Below are positions 33,451 to 45,262 of a stretch of 64,000 bases of DNA, in pieces. A program made the position numbers and the translations under genes. Where the stretch lies: contig CM043947.1 of assembly GCA_014529385.2 (NCBI GenBank), positions 119,201,391 through 119,265,390 on the forward strand, in the 5' to 3' direction. Source of the stretch: Adiantum capillus-veneris. Lineage: Eukaryota > Streptophyta > Polypodiopsida > Polypodiales > Pteridaceae. The notes beneath the pieces are model-generated. The model worked only from the letters and a program-made list of their open reading frames with translations, was not told the DNA's origin and did not search any database. Positions within the stretch are counted from its first letter, which is position 1, and each line of letters begins with the position of its first letter.

Positions 33451-36400
33451 ATGCCAGCAGTGGTCACTACAGCAGTGCAAGATGATGGCCTAAGGCAAGA
33501 CATGAGGCAAGTGGTTGATTTGATGAAGAATCTCAGCCTAAACATGCTAGGTCAAGTGGGAAATAATCGAGGTCGAGGGAGGTTTGCAAATCAGCAAGGA
33601 GGTGAAGAAAGGCCTAGGAATGGTGTTGGACAAAGCAATGGTAGGTTTTGGAGGCAGACGCCCACATGTTATAATTGTGGAGAGTTGGGTCACATCAGCC
33701 CGCAATGTGATAAGCCACTAAGGATGGGGGGAGACATGTATCCATTGCCAAGACAGGTGCTAACTAGGTCAAATGATTATGGCATCGAAATTAAGGGAGG
33801 CGAAGGAACCAGTGGATTGACCCAGGAGGAAAAAGGGAAGACAAAAGTGCTAAGTGTAGTCACCTTGGAGAAGGCATCAAAGCTAGAGGATACATTAGTG
33901 ATGCCTATTGGGAAGAGGACCACAGAGGAAAAGGAAGGAAGAAGTGCCCCAGGTCCTAGTAAGAAGAAAGGAAAGAGCCATGAAGGCGAGGATGTCAAGG
34001 CCAAGAGGAAAAGGAGAGCTCGTCGAAAGTTTCATGTTTCAGATTTTCCACTAGGGGATGGGCAATTAAGCTATGACTTGAAGGAGGATCTGACGAGCAG
34101 GAAGCCAGATGTTACTTTTGGGCAGCTTATAGAGATGGTGCCTAAGCTAAAGCGACAGTGGAAGAGGATGGTTAACCCAATGGAGAAAGAGCCAGAGAGA
34201 GGTTCAGTGAAGGTGTTGGCAATGGACGAGCTACCAGACATTTGTCCAATAGTAGATGTGTGGCATAAAAGGAAAAATTTGGGACAAGGTTATGTGGATG
34301 GCGGAGCCCAAATATGCGTCATAACACACTCATGCGTTGAGAAGATGGGTCTCACAGTGGCTGGGGTGTCAGGTTTTCGGATCAGATTGGCAAACCATCA
34401 AAAAGTAAAATGCTTGGGTGTTGTAAAGAGCTTAGAAGTGGAGGCATATGATGCAAAGGCAGTGGTTGATTTTCATGTGATGCCAGCAGGGTTGGGAGCA
34501 TATCCTATTATACTGGGCAGACCATGGTTACGTGCAGTGGGAGCTGTTCAAGATTGGCGACATGGTACGATTAGCCTCTATGGAAAGACAGGTACCAAGA
34601 AGCTTTATAATATGGACACAAGGAAACGATTAGAGGAGCTTTATGAAGATGAGGATGAGTCTAGTGATGAAGACTCTTCCATGGTGACAGATGAGGATAG
34701 TGATAGCACTACCAGCAGTGATGAGGATGCTGATGTTGCATTTCTTTTGATGGACAAAGAAATCCAGGAGATTGGTTTAGTCGCATTTGCGAAGGAAGTT
34801 GAAGATGAAAGTGAAGGGCCTTATGAAGTGATTGAAGGGCTGATGCAAACCAAGGTTGAGTTGTCAAAGAAGCAGGAATTGATGACACAAATGATCAGTG
34901 GAGACCTCTCAGCTATGGAGAAGGATATATATTTGCATATGCTGGCTAGTTTTCCTGATTTGTTCATTACTTCATATGAATCGATCAGAGGGTTCAAGGG
35001 TGAAGAGATGCATATAGAGCTGAAAGAAGGTGCTAAGCCAGTGCGGCAAAGGCTAAGAAGGATGGGTCAAGAGCAAATGGAAGCCTTGCGGGTAGAGGTG
35101 GACAAGTTATTGAAGGCAGGGTTCATAGTTCCAGTGGAGACCACAGAATGGGTGAGTCCAGTTGTAGTCAGTCCAAAGAAGGATGGGAAGTGGAGAATTT
35201 GTGTGGATTTTAAACCCTTAAACGCAGCCACTAAGAAGAACCCATATCCTCTTCCATTCATCGATCAGATCTTGGATTCAGTGGCAGGTTATGAGAGGTA
35301 CAGTGTGTGTGATGGTTTTTCAGGCTATTTTCAATTGAAGATCGCTCTTAAAGACTGCACAAAGACAACTTTTATTACGCCATGGGGCTGCTATTGCTAC
35401 ACAGTATTGCCATTTGGGTTGTCAAATGGACCATCTTTCTATCAAGAAAGAGCAAATTGGGTGTTGGAACCATTCATTGGTAGTTGTGTTAAGGCTTTTA
35501 TGGACGACTTCTGTGTCTATAGCAGTAGGGCTGAGCATCATGAGAAGTTGCAGATGGTATTGGCTCGATATGATGAATGTGGAGGACAACTAAATCCAAA
35601 GAAATGTCATCTAGCACAGCCAAGGGTGAAGTTATTGGGCCATATGGTGTCAGAAAATGGCATTGAGGCTGATCCAGATAAGGTTAAGTCTATTATTCTT
35701 CTTCCATCACCTATGAGTACGAAGCAATTGGCAACCTTTATACACAAAGTGAAGTACATGGCACGGTTTATTCCATTGTCTTCGCAGCTTCTTTATCCAT
35801 TACAGCAAGTGGCAAAGCATGATCCATTGCAATGGGATGTACAAGTGTGAAGAAGTGTTTCAAGAGGTGAAAGAGGTGTTAGGGGGGTTGTCAGCCATGC
35901 AGGCTCCTGATTGGGAGAAAGTTTTTTATGTAAATCCATCAGTAGGGGATGATGCCATTGGAGCCATGCTATTGCAAAAGGGGAAGGGCAGCCATTATAT
36001 GAGGCCAGTGTATTGTGCAAGCCGAGTGAAGTTGGTAGCGGAGAGAAAGTTATCGGAAGTAGAGCTAGTGATGGCCAGTGTAATATTTGCTTGTCGACGA
36101 TTTCGTCATTACTTGCTACCACGGCCTTTTGTTTTCTTGACGAGTTATGCCTTTTTGCCACAGTTAATTAATGGTATTAACATGTCAAATGTGGTGAAGA
36201 AATGGGTAATTGAGCTGCAAGAGTTTGAGTTCTCTTTTCTAGTGGAAGATAGTACAAGGGCTACCCTAGCTGATTTGTTGACCTACAAGGAGAATCCCCT
36301 TATTGTTAAGGAAGAGGTGGTGAGAAAGGTAGTTGAAGAAGTGCCACAGATCAGCAATGCACATGTGTTGTTCTTTGATGGTTCATACAGAAAGATCCAT

Positions 36401-38155
36401 GATGCAGCTTCAGGGGGTATAGCACTTTATGATCCAGAGGGGAAGCTAGTATGCAAGAGAGGGTTCAAATTGGATGCGCATAGTAACAATGAGGCTGAAT
36501 ATGCTACATTGGAAGCCGGATTACACATTTGTTTGAAGCATGGGGTTCGAAGGTTGAGCATAAAAGGTGATGCCTTGTTAGTGGTGAAGCAAGTGTTGGG
36601 TGTGTGGAAGAGCAAGAACACCTCATTGAAGGAAATGTGCTTCAGAATTAAAGGCCTGTTAAAAAAGTTTGAAGCATGGAGTATCAGACACATTGAACGT
36701 GCTCTAAATGGAGAGGCACATGAAGCAGCTCAAGGCATGATTGGGGAGCTATTTGTGTTGAGGACCACTTTACCTCTTTATCATGGCCGGGAAAGTTTGG
36801 CTCAAGAAGAGGAGTTTTTGCTAACAGGAATCATTCCAAAGGAGATTCAGAAGTCTAAGAAGTATGGCTTTGTGCGTAGAGCATACAGGTACAAATTGAT
36901 TGGTGATGTCTTATACATGAAAGGGGCTGATCTCGTGTTGAGACGTGTACCTTGGCGGGAGGAGCTTTACAGAGTGTTGGAAGAGAATCACGAAGGCGCA
37001 TGTGGTGGCCATTTTGCTCTAAAGATCACCTTGCATAAGATTTTGCAAGAGGGGTATGTATGGCCTAGTTTGCACAAGGATGTTCACCATTGGTGTAGGT
37101 CTTGCAATAGGTGTCAAGCATTTGGGAAGAGAGTGTTGAAGCCAGAGCTACGAAAAACCATTATGGCGTTTGATGTGTTTGAAAAGTGGGGAATTGATGC
37201 AATAGGCCCGTTACCTATCACAAGCAGGGGCAAAAGCTATATTTTGACGGCAGTGGACTATCTCTCTAGATGGGCAGAGGCTATAGCAGTAAAACAGATC
37301 ACTGCAAAGGATGTGGCAAAATTTGTGTATGATGAAATATGTTGCAAGTTTGGAGTGCCACTGGAGTTACTTTCAGATAAGGGGCCTGGCTTTAGAGCTA
37401 AACTGCTAGATTTTTTATGTGCAAAGATGAAGATTAGGCACCAACATACCACTCCTTATTACCCGCAGTGTAATGGCTTGAATGAAAGATTCAATGGTGA
37501 GTTGGTACAAATTCTTTCGAAAGTGACAGAGCACCAAGGAAAGAATTGGGATTTGGAATTGCCTAGTGCATTATGGGCTTACCGTACTTCGGTGAAGACA
37601 GGTACAGGGTTTACTCCATTTCATTTGGTGTATGGAAAGGAAGCACTATTGCCTGTGGAGGTAGAGTTGCCTGCGGTCAAGATGTTAGAGAAGTTGCTTG
37701 GGCCGCCTAGTGATGCATTCAAAGAGAGGCTCTTGCAGTTACAAGAGGTCCAGTTGGATAGGATGAGCGCATTGGAGCATTATGGGCAGATGCAGGATAA
37801 GGCTTTGACAAAGATAAATGAAAAGGTCAAAAGTAAGGGTATCAAGAAACATGACTTGGTTTTGCGCTACAACAGTAAGCTGGACAACACCTTCCAAAAG
37901 AAGTTTCAAATTAAGTGGGAAGGCCCTTTCAAGATAGTAGAGTGTTTTCCAAATGGCACATATCAGCTGGCTAACCTGGATGGTGTTCTACATAAGTCAA
38001 GGGTAAATGGATTGCGTCTTAAATTGTATCATGCTAGATTGATGATGGTGGAGCAAGATGAACTGTCTGTGGAGCAAGCAATGTTGGTGAAGGATGAGGA
38101 GACATGTGATGCGGCGAGTCTCATATCGCTCTTTGCTGCTGCTGATCATGAATGA
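33451..38155 (+). pseudogene. Gypsy pol: protease, RT, dual RNase H, integrase (one frameshift)
   Basis: The frame from 33451 contains a CCHC knuckle (CYNCGELGHISPQC, 33667), protease GYVDGGAQICVI (34288) and RT (WVSPVVVSPKKDGKWRICVDF, DGFSGYFQLKI, KAFMDDFCVYS). It stops at 35850 because of one extra G near 35845. The rest continues to 38155. The first RNase H lacks its leading aspartate (FYVNPSVGDDAIGA). A second, complete RNase H follows (LFFDGSY, NNEAEYATLEAG, KGDALLVVKQ). Integrase has an HHCC finger (HEGACGGHF...CRSCNRC) and a D-D-E core (WGIDAIGPL, LLSDKGPGF, LNERFNGEL). Degenerate RNase H plus archaeal-type RNase H before integrase is the hallmark of the plant Tat lineage. Catalytic residues of RT, second RNase H and integrase are intact. 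Confidence 0.9.
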
Positions 38156-38161
38156 TCTAGC

Positions 38162-38183
38162 AGGCTAGGGGATGGGCAAATTA
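38162..38183 (+). other. Gypsy polypurine tract region
   Basis: AGGCTAGGGGATGGGCAAAT lies just upstream of the 3' LTR. Purine-rich AGGGGATGGG is the probable plus-strand primer. Confidence 0.6.
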
Positions 38184-39316
38184 TGTCAGGAGTTTTTTGG
38201 AGCAAGGGATTGCGCATATGTACATACCCATGCATGGTGCATCAAATAAAGTATTGCCCATTTTCCAGAGCCAGGTGGTTACGTGGGGCCCACATGTGTA
38301 CAGGTAGGACACCATGTACATAGTGCATCGATTTTCATCGTTACTAGTACCATTGTGTTTTTCTACAATAAGGAGGAGTTGGTAGCGCGTAAAACTTCTC
38401 GAGGAAGCTATCCGCGGGCCGACGACGTGAGGTCAGCAGGTGCGTCAGATGGCATCTAGTGGCGTCAGGAGGGCGAACGAGGTCAATATTTGCACGCGGA
38501 TGAGGACGGACACAACGTGGGTGTTTTCTTGTGAGAGTTATGCAGAAAGGTCATTATTAGGACCACTTTTTGGGGCCACTTCACGTGGTGGCGAGATGCA
38601 TTATTGGAAAAAAGCTGAGTGCCAGGTGTGCTAATGATGCAAAAAGGTGACAACTATGCACTGCGAGGTCAGTTTTTGGCCTGTTCGGGGTCCGTTTGAG
38701 GTCATCTAAAAGGCCAAGGGTGCCCAACTAATAAAGCTAAGTGTGGAAACTGAAAAAACTGAGAGAAGACCAGAAAAAACGTGGAGAAGAGAGGAGGAAC
38801 AGCAGCAGCTGTGTTTTTGCTCATTTTGGAGCCTGTTTTGGCCGTAAAGTGCTCATCCGAGGTCGGATTTGAGCACTTTGACATTGTAGACTGGGGTTTT
38901 GGGCCGTTCCGGACGCGATGGCGCCGTCCATTTTGCCAAATTCCTCACTCTTTTTCTGCTGTTTTTCTGTATAATCTTCTTCGGTGAGTGAAGCTTCTTC
39001 TCCAATTTGAGATTGTATCTGGTATCTTTTACCCATATTGTGTGAGCTGTTTGTCCCATTGGTGTTGGCCCAAGCTCATTTGTATCTAAATATCAGAAAT
39101 TCTCCTCTTTTGAGCTGAGTTTGTGTGTGTGTGTGTGTCTCTGTGTGGAGTGGGCAAGTGGATAGTCTCTCTCCTCTCACTCCAGAGGTGTGTTCCCTGT
39201 CTCGGCCAGGTGTGTTGTGTAAGCCGAGTGGTGCCCCATAGTGTGTGTGTGTATCTTCCCAAGAGTGTGTGTCGGGTCGTTATAGAGGCGCTGTGTGTGT
39301 TTTCATCCCGCTCACA
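38184..39316 (+). repeat. Gypsy 3' LTR
   Basis: 1,133 bp, about 1% different from the 5' LTR. Followed by ACGT, the target duplication. Confidence 0.95.
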
Positions 39317-40150
39317 ACGTCCTATTATTCATGAGGAAATCAGAATAACCAATCTACTATTCTTCAAGGAGACAAGAGGAGGGCCTCTAGGAGAGAACAC
39401 ACACATACACGTACATGTATGTGCGTGCGCGCACACACACATAAAAGGCACATGGTTTGCTAAAAGTGGTCATGTTCCATATTAGAATTATTGCCTTCAA
39501 GACCACTTTTGATAGAGCGCAAAAAAAAAATCCTTGCCATCCTCATCTGCGACGTTCACTAAGTAAAATTTTCTTATATCACGTGCTTTCACTAAAAGGG
39601 ATTTTAATTACCCCTTATACCTCTCTCGTACACAAGAGTTTGTAAATTTACAAGAATTTAAAATCCCTTCTCTTGAACGCGCGTGCTATGTTACATATAC
39701 TTTATTGAACTCCCAAGGCATCCTCGCAAATAGTTTAATCAAAAGTATGCCTCCTCTAAGGCCCAAGGCCAAAAATGTTGTTCGCATATGAGGCATTGAT
39801 GTTAGAACAAAATAACACAAATTTTATATGTCTCTTGTTCTTCTCAAGGCTCATGTCAATAAACTTGGATGCATATCTTAGGAGCATACCTTTAGAGTCA
39901 AGGGGAGGTGGCCTAGTGGCAAAGGCGAGGGATTTTAAGCGCACTCGCTATGATTCTATCCCTATGACATGCAGGTGTGGGTGTGAAGGGCTTTAAGCGC
40001 ATCCGTTATGGTTCAACCCCTACGCCATGAGGGTCTGGGTGTGAAAAAAAGGAGAAAGACTTAAATTAGGAAAAAATATGTACATTTATATGAGATGAAT
40101 TTTTCCAAACGTTGGCAGTCCATTATTTGTATGAGGCAAGCCCAGCTTTT
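39317..40150 (+). repeat. Dispersed repeat copy D1 with SINE-like core
   Basis: It aligns with 42262-43090 (copy D2). It begins with CCTATTATTCATGAGG, includes a GGGCCTCTAGGAGAGAACACA segment, and ends near TTTTTCCAAACGTTGGCAGTC. It is truncated on the right by the Copia 3' end. Its left edge was the target of the Gypsy insertion. Confidence 0.8.
39895..40052 (+). mobile_element. tRNA-derived SINE-like unit
   Basis: Polymerase III box A-like TGGCCTAGTGG (39909-39919) is followed by box B-like GATTCTATCCC (39952-39962) and, in a second half-unit, GGTTCAACCCC (40010-40020). A GGGTCTGGGTGTGAAAAAAA tail follows. A second copy is at 42850-43005. Head sequence, spacing and A-rich tail fit a SINE. 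Ends and target duplications are not defined. Confidence 0.5.
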
Positions 40151-40661
40151 CATGAAGCAAAGCCCAGTTTTTCATGCTCGCACAAAGCACATTGAGGTGC
40201 ATTACCACTTGTCAGGGAGAGGCTCTCAGCAGGAGAGATCGGCTTGGCTTATGTGCCAACACAATACAACCTTGCAGATCTTTTCAAAAAGGAATCGTTT
40301 CATGAGAAGTTCAAAGATTTCCGCAAACCTTTGGGTTACTTGCCTTTGTGGACTGATCATGTTCTCACGACATGGCACTTCTTTTTACTCTATGTGCCAG
40401 CTCTCGTCCACCTCATCACTCCAAGGGGGATTTGTTACCATATACATGTGGTAGTGATGTGTGTGGACACACTTAGGACCGTTGGAGCATTTTTCCCCTC
40501 TTTAGGAGGTTTTTCCTCCACGTGCATTGTATATATGCCCATCATTCTAGGGCTATCTATCTTTCCATTGCACACTAAGTAATATACTCTCTATTGTGTA
40601 CGTTGAGCTTTCTTTGTCTTCTCCAAGCTGTGTGTGTTTTCCTGCAACCCTAATTCCAACA
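40151..40661 (+). mobile_element. Copia 3' end: RNase H tail, polypurine tract and LTR
   Basis: It starts inside the RNase H tail (HARTKHIEVHYH), continues to CCAAGGGGGATT (polypurine tract) and an LTR at 40433-40661 (TGTTACCATATACATG...CCCTAATTCCAACA, 229 bp). It is the same family as 16318-21442, in the opposite orientation. All upstream coding sequence is missing and no target duplication is visible. Confidence 0.9.
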
Positions 40662-41089
40662 AGATGCACTCATTTTTATGCATTATTAAGAGGATTCTTG
40701 CAAACCTTTTTCAAGGAGCGATGTCATGCTTTTATTTTCCATGAGGTGTCCATTGGAATCAAGTGGAAGTCTAAGCTAAGGGACCACAAGATGACTTTTG
40801 TTGCCAGAAAGATACCCTGTTCTGGTGATTTTTTTACACAAGGTTCCAATTCGAATTGGAAAAAGTATATAAAATGGGAGTCATAGCTCATGAGCCAAAT
40901 TTTTTGCTCCTATTTTTATTTCTATATGTGGATCCATGGTTGAGGAGATATGATCAAAATGGTGGACCTCAATTGCCCACATCATGTAGCGACAACTCAT
41001 TTCAAGCTTTGCCAGTTCCTGTTCACACTGGCTCTTCTCTTTCTTGTGTAACCCTTCAGGGTTCCCTTCACCTATAGAGATGCATAGAG
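40662..41089. other. Unassigned interval
   Basis: AT-rich sequence with a short frame (40596-40886) lacking recognisable domains, and a TATATAAAATGGG word near 40866. No support for a gene. Confidence 0.5.
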
Positions 41090-42258
41090 TGATGCAAATA
41101 GCGACTGTGCAACTCCCAATTTAGTGACATATATATAGAGACGATGCACGTCAAAAAATAACGACGCTCAAGAATAAATTTTTTTGGTGGCAAAGCATAC
41201 ATTGCCCTGCCACCCCATCAACCAGATTGAACATAAAGTTTCCAAAACTAAGATACCAAACTGAGAAAAGTATATCAACAAAAAAGAATTGACAAACGTA
41301 ATACACTGACAAAATTATACAGATCATAGGCAAAATCACTTGATTGTTAAGCTTTGATTAAAATGTACTAGTTACAACACAATTTTCATTATTGAAAAAA
41401 TACATCGTTGGCCAATAATTACAAAATGGACGTACACACATAATCTCCTAATACATGCTATGAAAAGAAAAAACTAGTGCTATCTAGCTACGGCTAGTTT
41501 GATGTTGACTAATCTGACAACTCATCGCATCCCAGCAGCATGTCTGTTGGATTTTAAAAAAGAAAAAACAATAAGACATTCTTTAAATATAAACATATAA
41601 TTACAAAGCAATCTAATTTTTAGCTCATTATTAAAATACAACAAATGTAAGAGAGTAAAGTTAAATATTAATCAAGCCGAGGCAAGAACTCAGAATGTCC
41701 ATAAGGGTGTTTAAGCCCTTTTTGCCCGCATACTCGCGCTCGTACGGTGTGAGGTTACGTCCAGTCATCGACCACTGTTCAAAACATACAAAGAAAATGT
41801 TATGTTAGAATTTAAATACAAATACCCATAACTACCAAACCTAAAGGGCAATGCAAAAACACTTACAAAGTCGGTCTCAAATGATGCCCATCCACCGCTC
41901 CCCAAACGGTGTGAGCTTGGCTTCTCTCTGCTTCTACTCGCACTCTGGCTGTCTCTTTTTGTTGCTTCCACTTGTCGGGATTCTCGTGCGCTGCTTGCTT
42001 TTCATTCTTCCACTCTTCTTTGGCCAACCAATCTGGACTGCTCCACCCCATGATTTATTGCTTTCTACACTTCAGAGCATTTGTGCTTGCACTACTCTGT
42101 CAGTCCGGGATAGTCATGCATGGTCCACATCAGAATGCCTCTGATCAAGGCATTGCGTCGACCTGTGTGTCGGCTCATATCCACCACTTCTATGCCAATC
42201 CACAATTGTTGTAGCTCTTCCAATAGTGGACGAAGATACACATCCATATTCTTCACTT
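41090..42258 (-). mobile_element. CACTA fragment with the fused Transposase_24-like tail
   Basis: It aligns with about 9440-10590 of the large CACTA element. It includes ATAACGACGCTCAAGAATAAA near the outer end and, minus strand, WSMTGRNLTPYEREYAGKKG, LGSGGWASFETDF and GWSSPDWLAKEEWKNEK. The junction joining the Tnp2 half (WTMHDYPGL) to the tail is the same as in the large element, so both descend from one internally deleted ancestor. No TIR is present. It is cut at 42258 where the dispersed repeat D2 starts. Confidence 0.8.
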
Positions 42259-43170
42259 AATTCACTAAAGAAGTCTTGAACTCGGGTCCTATTATTCATG
42301 AGGAAATCAGAATAACCGATCTACTATTATTCAAGGAGACAAGAGGGAGGGCCTCTAGGAGAGAACACACACAAGTGTGTGCGTACACTCACACACAAAG
42401 AAGGCACATGGTTTGCTAAAAGTGGTCATGTTCCGTATTAGAATTATTGCCTTCAATGCTTCGACCACTTTTGACAAAGCGCAAAAAAAAATCCTTGCCA
42501 TCCTCATCTAAGACGTTCACTAAGTAAAGTTTTCTTATATCACTTACGTTCACCAAAAGCGATTTTAATTACCCCTTATACCTCTCTCATACACATGAGT
42601 CTATAAATTCACAAGAATTTAAAATCCCTTGTGTTGAACGCGCTTGCTATGTTACATATACTTTATTGAACTCCTAAGGCATCTCACAAATGATTTAATC
42701 AAAAGTATGCCTATGAGAGCATTCCTCTAAGGCCCAAGGCCAAAAATGTTGTTCGCATGAGGCATTGATGTTAGAACAAAGTAATACAAAATTTTTATGT
42801 CTCTTTTTCTCCTCAAGGCTCATGTCAATAAACTTGGATCATACCTTTAGAGTCAAGGGGAGGTGGCCTAACGGCAAAAGCGAGGGGTTTTAAGCGCGTC
42901 CGCTATGATCAACCCCTATGACATACAGGTGTGGGCATGAAGGGCTTTAAGCGCGTTCGCTATGGTTCAAACCCTTGTGACATGAGGGTCTGGGTGTGAA
43001 AAAAGGGAGAAGACATTAGGAAAAAATATGTACATTTATATGAGATTAATTTTTCCAAACGTTGGCAGTCTATTAATTGTACGAGGCAAGCCCAGCTCTC
43101 TACAATACGAGAGCATTCTGAGAATTGGAGAGGAATGAGCAAGTGGAAGATGCGGTGGCCATTTCATGAG
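42259..43170 (+). repeat. Dispersed repeat copy D2 with SINE-like core
   Basis: Counterpart of 39317-40150, extending further right (GAGGAATGAGCAAGTGGAAGA, shared with about 8588-8612). The SINE-like core has box A TGGCCTAACGG (42864-42874) and box B-like GGTTCAAACCC (42964-42974). It ends about 140 bp downstream of the expansin stop codon. Confidence 0.75.
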
Positions 43171-43224
43171 AGCTAGACACATATATGTATAAACAAGATT
43201 AGCCGCGGGCGGCAATTAGATATT

Positions 43225-43262
43225 TGCGAGTTGCTTCTGCTTCTGCCTCTGCCTCTGCTTGC
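43225..43262 (-). repeat. Hexamer (GCAGAG/GCAGAA)n in the expansin 3' flank
   Basis: AAGCAGAGGCAGAGGCAGAA-type steps on the minus strand, about 50-85 bp after the stop codon, likely within the 3' UTR. Confidence 0.7.
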
Positions 43263-43311
43263 TAATTAATGAAATATAGGCACATGACTGCATGAGCATC
43301 AATGATCAGAG

Positions 43312-44304
43312 CTAGAATTGATCGCCGCTGAAGGTTTGTCCGAAGCGCCAATCAGCAGGGGCCGCGTCGTAGGAAGTGAGGGTGTGGCCGTCGCTTGTGG
43401 TTACTTGAAAGGAGAGGCTCTGGCCATCCAAGAGGGCATTTCTCTGCCAATTCTGACCCCAATTCCGCGTCATGGGCTGCCATCCGGTGCGGGAGCCCTT
43501 GATGGAGACCGATTGTACGTCGCCCACGCCCCCGACGTTGGTGACGAGCACCAGGTTGAAGTAGGAGTGGCCGTTCATTGTGAAGTGGATGCCCCCTGTC
43601 TTGGCACACGGCACGCGGCGGTACTCCACTGGCACGATGCCGCCCCTGTACACTCCAATCTTCTCATAAGCTGGCTGAGCCATGTCGAAATGCTGGAGTG
43701 GTGGGTTGCACCAGCCCCCATCGTTGTTGGGCAAGGCGTTGTTTGGCGGACAAAAATTAGTGGCTGTCACCACTACAGACGTGTCCGCGATGCACCATTG
43801 CGGGTCGGCTGCAGCATCGCACCGGATTTCAAAGCAGGCACCGCAGCTGAGGCCGGCATTGAAGAGAGCAGTGCTCAGGGCTGCTGTGTTTGTGCCGTAG
43901 CCTGATGAGTAGAGATCTCCATACCCACATGCACCCCCTGTTCACAGCAAACAAAATGTAGCTCAATACATCATTAACTTGAACAATATGTGGAAGAACC
44001 TTTTAATGCATATTTATGGCATGCAGTAAATTTTGACTCAGAATCTCATATATTAGAGTATTTTCTCGCAGAAAAGACAGCAGGTCAGATCAGAAGCTTA
44101 TGAAAGAAGATGCAGAATGAGGGACGACGTACCCATGGTGCCAGAAGCATCACTTCCGCCATAAAAAGTGGCGTGGGCGCTGCTCCAGCTGCCACCTTCC
44201 TGGGAGCCATAGCCATTAGAGGCAGCTATTGCCGAATGTATGAAACCTGAGATGCAGGGCAGTCCAAACAGCAGGAGGGAAAAGATTAATGAGGCAAGTG
44301 CCAT
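43312..44304 (-). CDS. EXPA: Alpha-expansin (two exons: 44304-44133 and 43937-43312)
   Basis: The spliced product has 265 residues. Exon 1 (44304-44133) and exon 2 (43937-43312) flank a GT-AG intron of 195 bp; the junction restores the conserved GTMGGACGYG. A hydrophobic signal peptide (about residues 1-27) directs secretion to the wall. Domain 1 (double-psi barrel) shows [49 protein letters not shown] (HFD motif and the alpha-type insertion). Domain 2 (CBM63-like) shows [47 protein letters not shown] and DWRFGQTF. Expansins loosen cellulose-xyloglucan contacts during acid growth without hydrolysis. All expected cysteines and tryptophans are visible. It is the only host gene recognised in the window and is GC-richer than its surroundings. 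Confidence 0.97.
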
Positions 44305-44366
44305 CCCTCTGCTGTGTTGGGATGCAGGCTAATTAAGGCAGCGCAGAGCTGGCTTAGGAGGCCCCC

Positions 44367-44373
44367 CTTATAA
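44367..44373 (-). promoter_or_regulatory. Probable TATA box of the expansin gene
   Basis: TTATAAG on the minus strand, 63 bp before the start codon, in a GC-richer context. A second TTATAAG lies about 60 bp further upstream (near 44432). The nearer one is favoured by spacing. Confidence 0.55.
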
Positions 44374-44670
44374 CGTCGAGGGCGTTCTGTACAATAGGCT
44401 GCTTTGCAACGTTCAGTGCAGGATTTGGGCTTATAAGGCTGCTGCTCACTGAAGACGAGGCCGATTAAGCGGGAAGAAGAAGCTGGCCGGTGGGGTGTGC
44501 GGCGGGCCCATGGTGTGGAAACGATGAGTAACATGCAGATCAAGGAGGGTGCCTTTGCCTTATTAGTCTTGTCGTACAAATGTTTGGGCAGATGGGATTG
44601 CTGTTATCAACGAACTGACGAGGCCCCACGGTCGTCGAAGGCCTTAATCAATCCTTGATGAAGCATGTCT

Positions 44671-44730
<60 letters not shown>
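44671..44730. repeat. (CT)n-(CA)n compound microsatellite
   Basis: CT run then CA run, about 370 bp upstream of the expansin start codon. Confidence 0.95.
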
Positions 44731-44864
44731 GACACACAAGACCCACACAGCGGGACTGGCTGCCCATGGCTCGGGAAGTTGGGGACGGATCGAGAGCCTC
44801 GAATCAGAACGGGTATAGCCTTCTGTGGCCCCGGAACCCGCCCATGTTGCCGCTAATCACACAC

Positions 44865-45262
44865 ATATGCAACGGTCAAATTTCTGAGTTGTTGCGATTG
44901 AGAAGTTGCTATTAGGCTAGAAGGCTCTAATAGCAACCTTAAGACTGGGGCAGGTAAGGAGAATTGGTAAGAAAATGCAATAGAGTAGCAGGAGTCTTAA
45001 AGTGGGGGGAAGAAGCCAGATACTTCAAGAACTCCATCCTGCATTAGTCCCCCTGCCTCGTGTCTGGACGTATGCAACGATCAAATTTCTGAGTTGTTGC
45101 GATTGAGAAGTTGCTATTAGGCTAGAAGGCCCTAATAGCAACCTTAAGACTGGGGGGCAGCTAAGGAGAATTGGTAAGAAAATGCAATAGAGTAGCAGGA
45201 GTTTTAAAGTGGGGGAAAGAAGCCAGATACTTCAAGAACTCCATCCTGCATTAGTCCCCTTG
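44865..45262. repeat. Tandem duplication, unit about 205 bp
   Basis: Two adjacent units start TATGCAACG (44865 and 45070) and share CAAATTTCTGAGTTGTTGCG, GTTGCTATTAGGCTAGAAGG, and AAGTGGGGG...CAGATACTTCAAG. Each contains an inverted repeat GTTGCTATTAG / CTAATAGCAAC. The second unit passes directly into the LINE fragment. Confidence 0.92.

Larger units (their letters stand above)
30605..39316 (+). mobile_element. Ty3/Gypsy retrotransposon with second RNase H (Tat-like), nearly complete
   Basis: 8,712 bp, bounded by 1,132/1,133-bp LTRs (TGTCAGGAG...CCCGCTCACA) and by ACGT on both sides (30601-30604, 39317-39320), a 4-bp target duplication. The flanks join into CTTGAACTC-ACGT-CCTATTATTCATGAGG, matching uninterrupted units nearby (for example 30247). 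LTRs differ at about 11 positions (near 1%), so insertion is recent. The order is gag, knuckle, protease, RT, RNase H, second RNase H, integrase. Only one stop (33445) and one single-base frameshift (about 35845) interrupt the coding frame. Confidence 0.95.

Noticed and set aside
43318-43905. 195-codon plus-strand frame opposite the expansin gene
   Set aside because: It exists because of GC-rich codon usage on the other strand; expansin motifs fix the true strand.
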